From an uncultured Hungatella sp. (GTDB lineage Bacteria > Bacillota > Clostridia > Lachnospirales > Lachnospiraceae): a stretch of DNA of 64,000 nucleotides. The position numbers were made by a program, and so were the translations under genes. The notes beneath the pieces are model-generated. The model had not been told where the DNA came from. It saw nothing but the letters and a program-made list of their open reading frames with translations, and searched no databases. Location: positions 62,001 through 126,000 of the forward strand of contig CATLBR010000002.1 in assembly GCA_949879795.1 (NCBI GenBank), given 5' to 3'. Of the stretch, positions 35,112-44,469 are shown in pieces (the first letter of the stretch is position 1; every line of letters starts with the position of its first letter).

Positions 35112-36404
35112 CTATTGCTCAATGGCGTTGGGATAAATCCGCTCCATCCTGGAGTCATCAAAGCGCCTGTCCATGGCCTGTTCCCACCCAAACTCCGCCT
35201 CTTTTCCGTGGGCCCGGGTGTCATACCGGCTCAAGGCCATGACGGAGACACAGATGTTGAGAGCCATAAACACCATACAGACCCCTGTCAGCGCTCTCCC
35301 GCCTTTCTTCAACAGGAACTCAATAAGCCGGACCGCCTTCGGGTACAGGCCTTTCAGCCACACTACCGCCGCGATCCCCCAGAAGAAGCAGTAGAGCAGA
35401 TTGATCCTGCCTCCCAGGTTAAAGGGCATGGCGCTGTAATCCCAGAACACCTTTCCGAAGCAGATCTCCGTAAACACGCTGCAGATGTATTCATAAGCGC
35501 CTCCCAGAAAGAAACCCACCCAGAAGATGTGGCGGTCCTCCTTATGCCTGTCCCTGTAGAGAAGGGCTGTCACCAGGGCGATGGCAAGGCCCCAGACCAC
35601 GCTGAAATCCCCCCACACCAGACTGCTCCTGCTCATCCACACCCCAGCCGTAATCCTGCAGAATATAGTTTCCACCACATCCCCCAAAAAAGCGCCTATG
35701 AAAAACAGCCAGAACAGCTGTACAAACCCGCATTTCTCCCCTGTCTTCTCCTTCTCCTCTCTGATCTGTGCCGTCACAGAAGGGTAGGACCGATAGATTC
35801 GCTTTTCCACCCGGTCTGAAACCCTGGCAGCCAGCCGGAAGGTCCATCTCTGAAGTCTGTGGTTCCAGCCTAGAAGGCGGGGAAGTTTCTCCTCCAGATG
35901 ATAGATTGACATAAGGGAACCGGAAAGGTCCAAAAGCCCCAAGGCCACAAGCCCCCAGACGGCCGGTCCCCTCGCGAACGCAGGCAGAATATGGTAAAAT
36001 CCCACCAGAAGGCTGTTTCCGTACCGGACCGCCAGGAGGCCTAAAAGTCCCCAGATCAGAGAATACTCAAGGCAGATATAGCCGTCAAAATTCAATGGTT
36101 TCCCCGAATAATCCCACCATTTTTTCCGCTTCATCCGCTCCAGCAGCTTCCCTGCGCACCACTCCACCGCAGTGGCCACCGAGGCGGCCCCTAAAAACAG
36201 AAAGAACAGATTGTCCTTAAGGTCACGGAGAAACACCGTTAAAATAACTGCCGTAAAACCGTAGATAAAGCAAAATGGCCCGGAGGCAAATCCCCGGTTC
36301 CGGAAATCCTTTACCTTTATGGTGGCCACAGTTGTCTCCGCCATCCATGCCAGAAAGGAATAGGCAAAAAATAACATGGCGATTTCATAAAATGTGTAGT
36401 TCAT
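35112..36404 (-). CDS. CmpB-type putative ABC transporter permease, membrane protein
   Basis: FFAYSFLAWMAETTVATIKVKDFRNRGFASGPFCFIYGFTAV duplicated in the second half. Confidence 0.7.
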   Translation of the reverse strand: MNYTFYEIAMLFFAYSFLAWMAETTVATIKVKDFRNRGFASGPFCFIYGFTAVILTVFLRDLKDNLFFLFLGAASVATAVEWCAGKLLERMKRKKWWDYSGKPLNFDGYICLEYSLIWGLLGLLAVRYGNSLLVGFYHILPAFARGPAVWGLVALGLLDLSGSLMSIYHLEEKLPRLLGWNHRLQRWTFRLAARVSDRVEKRIYRSYPSVTAQIREEKEKTGEKCGFVQLFWLFFIGAFLGDVVETIFCRITAGVWMSRSSLVWGDFSVVWGLAIALVTALLYRDRHKEDRHIFWVGFFLGGAYEYICSVFTEICFGKVFWDYSAMPFNLGGRINLLYCFFWGIAAVVWLKGLYPKAVRLIEFLLKKGGRALTGVCMVFMALNICVSVMALSRYDTRAHGKEAEFGWEQAMDRRFDDSRMERIYPNAIEQ

Positions 36405-37165
36405 CCTTGGTTTCCTCTTCTTATCAATTCCGCCACCGATTTGGCGGACACCACATCATAACACATAGCCCTGTCTCCTTCCGCCATGCTGTAGGACACC
36501 CGGTTTCCCGCTGTGGTGGGATCCTCCCGCCATGCCTTGCAGGAGCTGTGAATCTGAGTGATGCCCGTATATTCCAGCAGCTCCCTCACATTTCCACTGT
36601 TGACACCGCCTCCCGCCAGGATCTGGATCCGATCTCCGCATCTGGCATGAAGACGCCGAATCATATCCCTGCCCTCCATAGCCGCAGGCGCCAGTCCGCT
36701 GGTCAGCACCCGATCCACCCCCAGACCAATGAGCCCCTCTATGGTCTCCCATGGATCCCCCGCGCAGTCAAAGGCCCTGTGAAACACCGCCTCCCGCCCC
36801 ATCCCCTTGATAATGTCCAGAATCCGTCTGTTTTTCTCCATATCCAGAGCCCTGTCCTTCGTAAGGCACCCAAAGGCAACCCCGTCCGCTCCTGCCTTCA
36901 AAACCTCCCTGCACTCCCGCTCCATCACCGCGAATTCCTCAGGCAGATAACAGAACCCGGCCCCCCGGGGCCGGACCATGGCCACCACTTCCAGATCCAG
37001 ATTCTCCTTCACCATGGAGACCACGGCTGCGGTGGGCGTCAGTCCTCCCAGCATCAGAGCGCTGTTTAACTCAATCCTCCTGGCTCCTCCCAGAGCCGCC
37101 TGTCCGGCATCATAATAACTGCCGCAGCAAATTTCCACAACCAAACCTTCTACACCAGGGTTCAT
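36401..37165 (-). CDS. cutC: Copper homeostasis protein CutC
   Basis: VEICCGSYYDAGQAALGGARRIELNSALMLGGLTPT...MVRPRGAGFCY...ILAGGGVN. Confidence 0.9.
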   Translation of the reverse strand: MNPGVEGLVVEICCGSYYDAGQAALGGARRIELNSALMLGGLTPTAAVVSMVKENLDLEVVAMVRPRGAGFCYLPEEFAVMERECREVLKAGADGVAFGCLTKDRALDMEKNRRILDIIKGMGREAVFHRAFDCAGDPWETIEGLIGLGVDRVLTSGLAPAAMEGRDMIRRLHARCGDRIQILAGGGVNSGNVRELLEYTGITQIHSSCKAWREDPTTAGNRVSYSMAEGDRAMCYDVVSAKSVAELIRRGNQG

Positions 37166-38121
37166 CCCTGCCCCTCCACCGGTGCCATGCGGGTTCTCAC
37201 GTAATCCTCGATCCACTGGTTGGACGCCTCCTCACAGGTACAACGTCCATCCTCCCCAGCCATAGCCAGGTACACCTTGGACGCTTCCCCCTCCGCTGAC
37301 ACCACGAAAGAAAAGCCCTGTATATTGGTGGCCGCGCCCCACTCTCCCTTATTGTTCATGGCGATGACAGACAGATCTCCTGCCTTGCCCCGGCGTTCCT
37401 TAAGTTCCCGGTCAAGAAGCCCTACCGCCCTCTCGCAGGCCTCCTGAGGGTGAAGCCCCTCCTTCATCAGACGGACGATCTCGTAAGAAACGCAGCCCTT
37501 CATCAGGTCCTCTCCCAGACCTGTAGCGGTTGCCCCTCCCACTTTGCTGTCCGCGTAAAATCCTGATCCTACCATAGGAGAATCCCCCACCCTGCCTTTT
37601 TTCTTCATAAACAATCCGCTGGTAGAAGTGGCTGCTGTCATCTTTCCCCTCTGGTCCAGGCACACCACGCCCACGGTGTCATGGCCCTTATAAGGTTTCA
37701 GCTCTGTCTCCTCTTCTTTTTTCCTCTTCCAATAAAAGGCTTTTGCCCGGTCGGTGAGCATATTTTTCCTCTCAAATCCTTCCTTGTGGGCAAAACGTTC
37801 CGCTCCCTCACCTGTCAAAACGCTGTTCACCGGCTCTCTGCTGAGCCGGCGGGCAATGGACACCGGGTTCGCGTAATCCCGAATCGCAGCCACCGCTCCC
37901 ACGTCTAAAGTGTCACCATCCATATAAGCCGCATCCAGTTCCACCTCCATGTCCTCGTTGGGCAGGCCGCCGTAGCCTACGGACTTGTAGTACGGAAAAT
38001 CCTCCACCTCCCGGACAGCCGCCTCCGCCGCGTCACCGGCATCCCCGCCCTGCTCCAACATCGCCGCTCCCTTGCTCACCCCTTCCAGAGCCATTCTCCA
38101 TGTCGCGATCATACCCCACAT
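37162..38121 (-). CDS. N4-(beta-N-acetylglucosaminyl)-L-asparaginase / isoaspartyl peptidase (Ntn hydrolase)
   Basis: GHDTVGVVCLDQRGKMTAATSTSGLFMKKKGRVGDSPMVGSGFYADS includes the catalytic HDTVG. Confidence 0.9.
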   Translation of the reverse strand: MWGMIATWRMALEGVSKGAAMLEQGGDAGDAAEAAVREVEDFPYYKSVGYGGLPNEDMEVELDAAYMDGDTLDVGAVAAIRDYANPVSIARRLSREPVNSVLTGEGAERFAHKEGFERKNMLTDRAKAFYWKRKKEEETELKPYKGHDTVGVVCLDQRGKMTAATSTSGLFMKKKGRVGDSPMVGSGFYADSKVGGATATGLGEDLMKGCVSYEIVRLMKEGLHPQEACERAVGLLDRELKERRGKAGDLSVIAMNNKGEWGAATNIQGFSFVVSAEGEASKVYLAMAGEDGRCTCEEASNQWIEDYVRTRMAPVEGQG

Positions 38122-38173
38122 AACCAATTCCTCCTTCAATGAATATTGTTTCTTCTCTTTCCCGGCAACCTGC

Positions 38174-38971
38174 CTATCGCAGCATCCCGTAAGTGCCCAA
38201 CTCCGTGAATCCGATTCGGTTGTAGATCTTTCCAGCCACCGGGTTGTCGTAAAACAGACAAAGATATTTCTTTCCCCGCTCAAAACAGTCCTGACACAAG
38301 GTTCTCACGACCGCCGAACCATAGCCTTTTTCCCTGTATCCCAAAGCCGTGGCGACACCCACGATCATGGCGCTCTCCGAATTTTCCGCGCTGGTGGAAG
38401 CCAGGGCCACCAGACGTCCCTCCAGAAAACCGCCTACTGACACCTTGCTGCCATTGGTGATCTCCTCTTCCATCACTCTGATCTCTTCCCCCTTCCTCTC
38501 CTTCTTATAGGTTTTACGGAACTGCTCAATATCTTCCAGCAAATTGATGGCCTCCGGGACATCCCCCTTTTCCAGCCTGCGGATTACAAGGCCTTCCGGC
38601 GGCTCCCCTGTGCCTTTCACACCGTCACAGCGGCTCATATAAGTCGATTTCATCTCCCATTGGGGAAATGCCGGGGCAATCCGCTCCAGCAGAACCGTCT
38701 TTCCGCTGACACAGTCGATCTCTTTTCCCTTGAAAAAAGCCGCCGCCTTCTCCGCGTTATAGTCCTCATACCTGCTGTACAAGATGAAAAACTTCCTAAA
38801 CCGCAGCACCAGGAAATCCCAGCAGTCCCGCTCCTCATGGACATAAAAATTGATGGTCTCACTCTCCACACCATAGTTCTCCAGATCCCCGATCAAAAAC
38901 AGGTTCATCTCCGGCTCTTTTCTGACATAGTCGAGAATCGCTCCCCTGTCTTCTTCTCTCAACACACGCAT
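38174..38971 (-). CDS. GNAT family N-acetyltransferase
   Basis: ALASTSAENSESAMIVGVATALGYREKGYGSAVVRTLCQDCFERGKKYLCLFYDNPVAGKIYNRIGF. Confidence 0.88.
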   Translation of the reverse strand: MRVLREEDRGAILDYVRKEPEMNLFLIGDLENYGVESETINFYVHEERDCWDFLVLRFRKFFILYSRYEDYNAEKAAAFFKGKEIDCVSGKTVLLERIAPAFPQWEMKSTYMSRCDGVKGTGEPPEGLVIRRLEKGDVPEAINLLEDIEQFRKTYKKERKGEEIRVMEEEITNGSKVSVGGFLEGRLVALASTSAENSESAMIVGVATALGYREKGYGSAVVRTLCQDCFERGKKYLCLFYDNPVAGKIYNRIGFTELGTYGMLR

Positions 38972-39005
38972 AAAATCTGTTCTCCTTCCTGTGTACTTGT
39001 GATTA

Positions 39006-39086
39006 TTATATCGGTCCCCGGCTGTGCTTTTTGGCCTCCTCGATCATCTTCTGGCTGGAATCAATGCCCGAGACCCGGCTGGTCCC
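39006..39086 (-). pseudogene. Fragment of a class I SAM-dependent methyltransferase
   Basis: TSRVSGIDSSQKMIEEAKKHSRGPI* resembles the motif I/post I segment xVxGiDxSxxMIexAkk. Confidence 0.6.
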
Positions 39087-39983
39087 CTATTCTTTCTTGT
39101 CCTCCAGCACAACCGGGCCGAAAAAATGTTCGTGGAGGGCAATGTCATACTCATGCTCCGAGCCGTCTTTCGGCTGAAAATATTCCCCGGTCAGAACTCG
39201 AAAGCCGAACCCGTCCGCGTATCCGTCCTGGTCCATCATGGTGACGCTCACCGTGGCGTTGAGGGTCCCTCCCGTATAGGCGATGATCTCATCGATCATG
39301 TGCCGCAATTTCTCCTCGGTCTCCTGACGCTGCCCCTCCCTCTCCTCCTCCTCAGGGCTCTCATAGGTAACATAGACATAGAATCTCAGCAGATAGGGAA
39401 ATTCTTCAAAAACCCGGTCAAATTCCAGCCGGGGAAAACAGATGTGTTCCGCCAGGGAATAGTGAAGCTGCCTGTCAAGCATCACAGAAGATTTCGGTAC
39501 AGACGGAGAGGAAAACTGGCTGTATTCTTGAAAATACAATACACTGTCCTCCCGAAACCCGGGGATCTCCTCCACCGCCTTGTCCCAGAAATTTCTCTTA
39601 TAAAAATCCTCTGTCAGTTCACAAAAATAGGTACCTATGAAGCTCTCTATCCTGCTTACCTGGTTGTGAAAGACAAAGTCCTGCTCCTCCCCCCTGGCAT
39701 TTTGATAAGAAAGAGTCCACTCCCTGTAATGTACCGTCACATTTACCTGATCATGATACTCAAAATACTCATATTCCTTCTCCGCTCCCTCCGACAGCTT
39801 GTAGCCGTTTCCAAAGCAGTTCCTAAGCACCTCCTCCCCCGCTGCCCCCAAGTCCTCCTCATAACAGATTGTCCTCTTTCCCGGCAGGATTGTCACAAAG
39901 AGCAGCAGCAGAAACAAGGCGACTGTCAGAGAGCCGGCTATGACAGCTTTAGACACACGAATCGGTTTTCTCATGAAATTCAT
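39087..39983 (-). CDS. Hypothetical membrane-anchored protein
   Basis: N-terminal TM segment AVIAGSLTVALFLLLLFVTIL and a soluble acidic domain. Confidence 0.6.
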   Translation of the reverse strand: MNFMRKPIRVSKAVIAGSLTVALFLLLLFVTILPGKRTICYEEDLGAAGEEVLRNCFGNGYKLSEGAEKEYEYFEYHDQVNVTVHYREWTLSYQNARGEEQDFVFHNQVSRIESFIGTYFCELTEDFYKRNFWDKAVEEIPGFREDSVLYFQEYSQFSSPSVPKSSVMLDRQLHYSLAEHICFPRLEFDRVFEEFPYLLRFYVYVTYESPEEEEREGQRQETEEKLRHMIDEIIAYTGGTLNATVSVTMMDQDGYADGFGFRVLTGEYFQPKDGSEHEYDIALHEHFFGPVVLEDKKE

Positions 39984-39994
39984 GTCATTTCCTT

Positions 39995-40162
39995 TCAGCG
40001 GCTTTCCCCTTCCCCTATCCTTCCATGGTTTCTCTCTCGGAATGAGAGCTCTCTCCAGAACAGCCCCTCCGACCAGGCGATCTTCTCCATGAGATCCCGA
40101 GCCCTTTGGGGCGGATTATAGACAGACATGTTCAGACTGTCCCCGTCAAGCACAAGAACCAT
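39995..40162 (-). CDS. Small hypothetical protein
   Basis: MVLVLDGDSLNMSVYNPPQRARDLMEK... Confidence 0.35.
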   Translation of the reverse strand: MVLVLDGDSLNMSVYNPPQRARDLMEKIAWSEGLFWRELSFRERNHGRIGEGESR

Positions 40163-40175
40163 GTCCTCCTCCCTT

Positions 40176-40508
40176 TTATTTTCTGTACTTCTTCTCAATC
40201 ACAAGACAGTAGACCACCATAGCCCCAATACTCTCCGCCATAAGCCCCACCACAGAAACCATGATCCAGGCCGAATTCTCCCCCGCCAGAAGAGGGATTC
40301 CCAGGCCCATCATCACGATCCCAAAGCCCCCAAAGAGCTTGGCCATGGCCCGGTTATAGCTCTTTACGTCCGTGACCGGAAACATCTGCGCATTGGCCCA
40401 AAATCCCATGGCCCGTGGCTTCTTGGAAAACCAGGTATACAGGGCCAGACACAAAAACAGGCCTCCCACAGCGCACCAGACCACAAATCCCAGGATCCTT
40501 CCCTCCAT
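40176..40508 (-). CDS. Small membrane protein (DUF3784-like)
   Basis: Three TM segments; WFSKKPRAMGFWANAQMFPVTDVKSYNRAMAKLFGGFGIVMM. Confidence 0.55.
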   Translation of the reverse strand: MEGRILGFVVWCAVGGLFLCLALYTWFSKKPRAMGFWANAQMFPVTDVKSYNRAMAKLFGGFGIVMMGLGIPLLAGENSAWIMVSVVGLMAESIGAMVVYCLVIEKKYRK

Positions 40509-40589
40509 CTTCACACCTCCACATTCTGTAGAAATCGGCATTCGCCCCTTGCGTCTCCTTCTGTACTCATCTTCTCTCTGCCCAGGCGG

Positions 40590-40832
40590 TCAATCCTTAC
40601 CCTTTCCGCCTGTCCGCCGAAGCTCCACAAGTCGGAGCACATCCTCATACACCGGGTCCTGATCCTCCACCGGGATCATCAGCCACCGCTGGGTCTTTCC
40701 CGACTTCTTAATCTTCACGTTCCAGCCCGGCTCCCAACTACAGGAACTGAACTCTATGATCTCCTTTGCTCCTGGCCCGTCTTTACCGTTTCTTATAGAT
40801 GATGATTTCCGGATCTTTGCCGCAACAGCCAT
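40590..40832 (-). CDS. Hypothetical short protein, start uncertain
   Basis: KEIIEFSSCSWEPGWNVKIKKSGKTQRWLMIPVEDQDPVYEDVLRLVE; its 5' end overlaps the upstream gene. Confidence 0.35.
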   Translation of the reverse strand: MAVAAKIRKSSSIRNGKDGPGAKEIIEFSSCSWEPGWNVKIKKSGKTQRWLMIPVEDQDPVYEDVLRLVELRRTGGKGKD

Positions 40833-41226
40833 ATTCACATACCAACAGATACCGGTCATCGGCAGCCAGTCCATAACACCTGTCGCTGCCGGGTATTTCG
40901 ATCTGATTCCCCAGATATACATGATCATCTCTGAGCAATTTCACGCTCTGACCATTTGCAAGGGGATATTCCAGATTGACAAAATAACCGCTCAGCAAAT
41001 TGAGATCCGAGACTTCAAGTCCCTGGATCCCAAGGGCATGAAATTCGGAAATCAATGTACTTTTTAAACGAAGAAACTCTTCTGTCCCACCCCTCTTAAT
41101 GCATTCCGCGGCGATACAGGTTCCGCTGCCAAAAGGGTGTCCCTTCACCTTTTGGCAGCCGCCGCACTCTTCTTTCCTGGGGCATTCCTCACAACAATCC
41201 ATACCGCAGATTGATACCATAGCCAT
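40783..41226 (-). CDS. DUF3795-type Cys-rich protein
   Basis: SICGMDCCEECPRKEECGGCQKVKGHPFGSGTCIAAECIKRGG. Confidence 0.7.
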   Translation of the reverse strand: MAMVSICGMDCCEECPRKEECGGCQKVKGHPFGSGTCIAAECIKRGGTEEFLRLKSTLISEFHALGIQGLEVSDLNLLSGYFVNLEYPLANGQSVKLLRDDHVYLGNQIEIPGSDRCYGLAADDRYLLVCEYGCCGKDPEIIIYKKR

Positions 41227-41412
41227 ACCTCCATCATAGTCCACTTAATCTTATGCCATCATAGTCCCATAAGCCCGGCACCGCGCGAAAGCGCCGCCTG
41301 TAAGAATCCGAATCCCTGTCACATCACCCCTGACCGGCCTTTTATCTATAAGATTGAACATAATCTGTTAACTCTGTCCCTAACCAGAACCCACAGCGAT
41401 TGATTCTGATTC

Positions 41413-42096
41413 TCATGTTTCCAAAAACCAGGACACCTGCCGAATCCACGGTGCGAACAAGCCTGCCAATGGAAACAGAATCCCCACACCACACAAAAGC
41501 GCGGCCCAGCGCTTATCATGCTTTCTCATAACCGGCACATAAAAGACATGGGGATTATCCGGCGCGTAGTACAGCTCCACCCGTTCCCCCTCCTTCACAT
41601 AGCTCCTGTCAAACCCGCCGGGCGACTTCACATGATACGTAATCTGCCCCACCTGAAATTCATACTCCGGGAAATAACAGCTCCTGCTTCCGCTTCCCAT
41701 GGAGACATGCCTGCGAACCGAGACTACCAGCGCCGACGTCAGAACCGTGGCATACTGCTTCTCCTTCAGGAGCCTGTGTTCCATGGCCATTCCGATGGCA
41801 AAAAAGATCAGGGGAAAGATTGTAAACATCGTGTCCACCAGACACTCCTCCCCCACACGGTCCGGCTGACCGATAATGATTGCCCCGAAACAGACACATG
41901 CCAGGGGCCAGCCCACTGCCAGAAATCGCCACATCCCAAGCCCCCGGCCGGTCTCGCCATTGCCCGGGACGATTCCTCCCGCGATTCTCCCCCTCCCGGA
42001 GTTTCTTTTTTTCATAAATCTGAAAAATACAACTGCTCCGGCTGTCAAACAGCACAGCATGGTGACCACAGCCACGACCCAAAGCCACGGTGCCAT
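41413..42096 (-). CDS. DUF3592-like membrane protein
   Basis: YFPEYEFQVGQITYHVKSPGGFDRSYVKEGERVELYYAPDNPHVFYV plus TM helices. Confidence 0.6.
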   Translation of the reverse strand: MAPWLWVVAVVTMLCCLTAGAVVFFRFMKKRNSGRGRIAGGIVPGNGETGRGLGMWRFLAVGWPLACVCFGAIIIGQPDRVGEECLVDTMFTIFPLIFFAIGMAMEHRLLKEKQYATVLTSALVVSVRRHVSMGSGSRSCYFPEYEFQVGQITYHVKSPGGFDRSYVKEGERVELYYAPDNPHVFYVPVMRKHDKRWAALLCGVGILFPLAGLFAPWIRQVSWFLET

Positions 42097-42193
42097 AAAA
42101 TCTCCTCCTATTTTCGATCTTGTTCTCAATCACTCTGTTTCCGACCGCATAGAAATCATGGCTATACCTGTCATCGGCCCCAAACCTCTCCGC

Positions 42194-42607
42194 TCACTTC
42201 CTGTTCCCTCTCCTCTTGATCCCCAGCATCCTCAAAAAATCCCCAAACAGAGACGTATCCACCGGCTCAAACATCACCCATTTTCCGTCGTGATAGGTCT
42301 TGGCCTCATCATAGACCCTCAAAGCCTCCTCCGAAAATTCCCCCCGCATTGCCTCAAGCTTCTCCCTCTCCTGCCTCCCGAAAACAACCAGAAATCCCAT
42401 AACGCCTTCCCTGCAGTACAGAGCGCACAAGGTCTTTCCGCCCCTCCGATACTTATACTCATAGGTCCAGGCCTTCCCGCCTTCATTCCAAAGACGTTCC
42501 ATGTCATACCGCTCCTCAATCACCTGGCACAATTTCTCCCACACATCATACAGATCCTTTCCAAGCAGTTTTGTCATCTCTCTGGCATCCGGTTTTTTTT
42601 CCATCAT
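42194..42607 (-). CDS. DUF3788-like protein
   Basis: WNEGGKAWTYEYKYRRGGKTLCALYCREGVMGFLVVFGRQEREK. Confidence 0.65.
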   Translation of the reverse strand: MMEKKPDAREMTKLLGKDLYDVWEKLCQVIEERYDMERLWNEGGKAWTYEYKYRRGGKTLCALYCREGVMGFLVVFGRQEREKLEAMRGEFSEEALRVYDEAKTYHDGKWVMFEPVDTSLFGDFLRMLGIKRRGNRK

Positions 42608-42672
42608 CCTGTCTCCTTTTTGTCATCTCGAAATCAGATATCTGTCAATACCCCTGTTTCCAAGGGACATCA

Positions 42673-43257
42673 TCATTTGTTCTCCCTCATCACCCGGCAG
42701 GGATTTCCCCAGGCCACGGAATTGTCGGGAATATCCTTTGTCACCACGCTCCCCGCTCCGATGACCACATTGTCTCCGATGGTCACGCCCGGCAAGATAA
42801 TGGCTCCGCCTCCGATCCACACACAGTCGCCGATGACAACGGGAGCCGTCTGGGTCTTACAAAACTCAAAGGAACCGTCCGCCCTGGGACTGCCAAACCG
42901 TTCCGCCCCGCTGACCGGGTGAAAGGCCGTGTAAATCTGGACATTGGGAGCGATCAGGGCATGATTGCCGATGACAATCCGGTTGTCGTCCAGGAAGGTA
43001 CAGTTCATGTTCACTTCACAGTGGTCCCCAAAATAGATGTTGTTGCCGTAGTCCACATAAAAAGGCGGTGTAATCCATAGATTCTTTCCCTGCCCGCCTA
43101 AAAGCTGAGACAAAATCTCCTTCTTTTTCTCCAGATCCTCCGAGTCCGTCCCATTGTAATCTCTGACCAGATCCTTGGCCCTGTGCCACCTGGCCAGCAG
43201 CTCCGGATCCCCGCAGTCGTACAGCTGTCCCGCCAGCATTTTTTCTCTCTCCGTCAT
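42673..43257 (-). CDS. Sugar (maltose) O-acetyltransferase, left-handed beta-helix
   Basis: PFYVDYGNNIYFGDHCEVNMNCTFLDDNRIVIGNHALIAPNVQIYTAFHP...GGGAIILPGVTIGDNVVIGAGSVVTKDIP. Confidence 0.92.
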   Translation of the reverse strand: MTEREKMLAGQLYDCGDPELLARWHRAKDLVRDYNGTDSEDLEKKKEILSQLLGGQGKNLWITPPFYVDYGNNIYFGDHCEVNMNCTFLDDNRIVIGNHALIAPNVQIYTAFHPVSGAERFGSPRADGSFEFCKTQTAPVVIGDCVWIGGGAIILPGVTIGDNVVIGAGSVVTKDIPDNSVAWGNPCRVMRENK

Positions 43258-43313
43258 AACCGTCTCTCCTGACTAAATCTTTTCCGTCTTCCCAGATACC
43301 GGAACACCGGCTC

Positions 43314-44213
43314 TTATATTCCACTTTTCCGCTTTTTAATCTCCCACTTTCTGGCACAGAATATAAAATTCCCCAACCTGGTCTCAAACAACAGGCGGCA
43401 GGGATATCTTGTCATAAAATCTTCCCGAAACTCATCTCTGGTCACCAATTCCTTCTTGTCCAACTGGTATTCCGTGTCAGATTTGAACAGCTTGCCCAGA
43501 TGGTGGAAAAACTCCTCCACAATCTGCATGGAAGTATCTCTTACCATCTCCGGCTTATGCATGGCAGACATCCCCATAATCAGGCCGACTCCCCGGCGGG
43601 CCAGTTGTTCCTCAATAGCCAGAAGAAGCTGTGTCTTTTCTCCTCTGTCCGTGTTGTAACTCAGCCGATAGTAGTAGGCCTTTCGAATGTTGCCGCCATT
43701 ATAATCCCCATCCGCCAGCTCCGCTCTCAGGTGGAACACACCCTCCATGGCCTGGTTCACCGCTTTGGCGATCACCGGCGTGTCCAGCAGTTCATCATAG
43801 GTCCTCTTCGGATCCAAATGTCCGGTAATCTCCTGGTCCTCCATCATAATATGCCCTGTAAGCCAGCCCGTGAGAACACTGATAAATCGTTGGACCGCTC
43901 CCTGGGAATAACCGGATTTCAGCAGATACTTTTTGAGGGAAACCAAAGTAATGTCTCTGAAATCATCGTGAAGCTTTTTATGCTTCTCATATCCTTTGTA
44001 GCCAATGGAGCGCATATAGGCCTCCTCCTCCGAAAAGTGGGTCATGGTATAATTCTCCAAAAATTCAATAGTATCTCTGCAAACATTCTCACAGTTTGCC
44101 TCGTACTCCACAAGCTCCATCAACTTTCCCACAATCTTGAAGAGCCTGGCATGCGCCTTGTCAACTATCTCCACACCAATATTAAGCTGATCATTCCAAG
44201 ATAATTTTTTCAC
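43314..44213 (-). CDS. Bacteriohemerythrin with C-terminal extension
   Basis: MKKLSWNDQLNIGVEIVDKAHARLF...HFSEEEAYM...HKKLHDDF...GHIMMEDQEITGH; about 150-aa extra C-terminal domain. Confidence 0.85.
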   Translation of the reverse strand: MKKLSWNDQLNIGVEIVDKAHARLFKIVGKLMELVEYEANCENVCRDTIEFLENYTMTHFSEEEAYMRSIGYKGYEKHKKLHDDFRDITLVSLKKYLLKSGYSQGAVQRFISVLTGWLTGHIMMEDQEITGHLDPKRTYDELLDTPVIAKAVNQAMEGVFHLRAELADGDYNGGNIRKAYYYRLSYNTDRGEKTQLLLAIEEQLARRGVGLIMGMSAMHKPEMVRDTSMQIVEEFFHHLGKLFKSDTEYQLDKKELVTRDEFREDFMTRYPCRLLFETRLGNFIFCARKWEIKKRKSGI

Positions 44214-44340
44214 TTCTTACCCTCCATGCTGCCTGTAAAAATTTGTAAAATCATTATAGCATGGCATGGTCTATTACACAAGGCTATCCCCCTTTGCCAT
44301 GTAGCGATTCAGAGGCGGCATACTCCGCCCCCGTGTAATC

Positions 44341-44400
44341 GAGTAGGGGAGGCTTTTCCCCCCTACTCAACCCGCGGCCCCCGTGCCGCCGGCAGGCGGC
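44341..44400. repeat. GC-rich hairpins downstream of GH36 copy 2
   Basis: GAGTAGGGG...CCCCTACTC (44341-44368) and GCCGCC-GGCA-GGCGGC (44385-44400). Confidence 0.55.
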
Positions 44401-44424
44401 AATACTCCCTTCGGGGGCCTGCGC

Positions 44425-44460
44425 GAAAAAAGGAAGATCCCTCCCCCGGGATCTTCCTCC
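44425..44460 (-). terminator. Rho-independent terminator of GH36 copy 2
   Basis: Minus strand AGGAAGATCCC...GGGATCTTCCT followed by TTTTT. Confidence 0.85.
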
Positions 44461-44469
44461 TCTATATCG

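Noticed and set aside
39024-40121. 365-aa plus-strand ORF
   Set aside because: Antisense across at least two minus-strand genes with no recognisable motifs.
41876-42922. 348-aa plus-strand ORF
   Set aside because: Pro-rich and antisense to the DUF3592-like, DUF3788-like and acetyltransferase genes.
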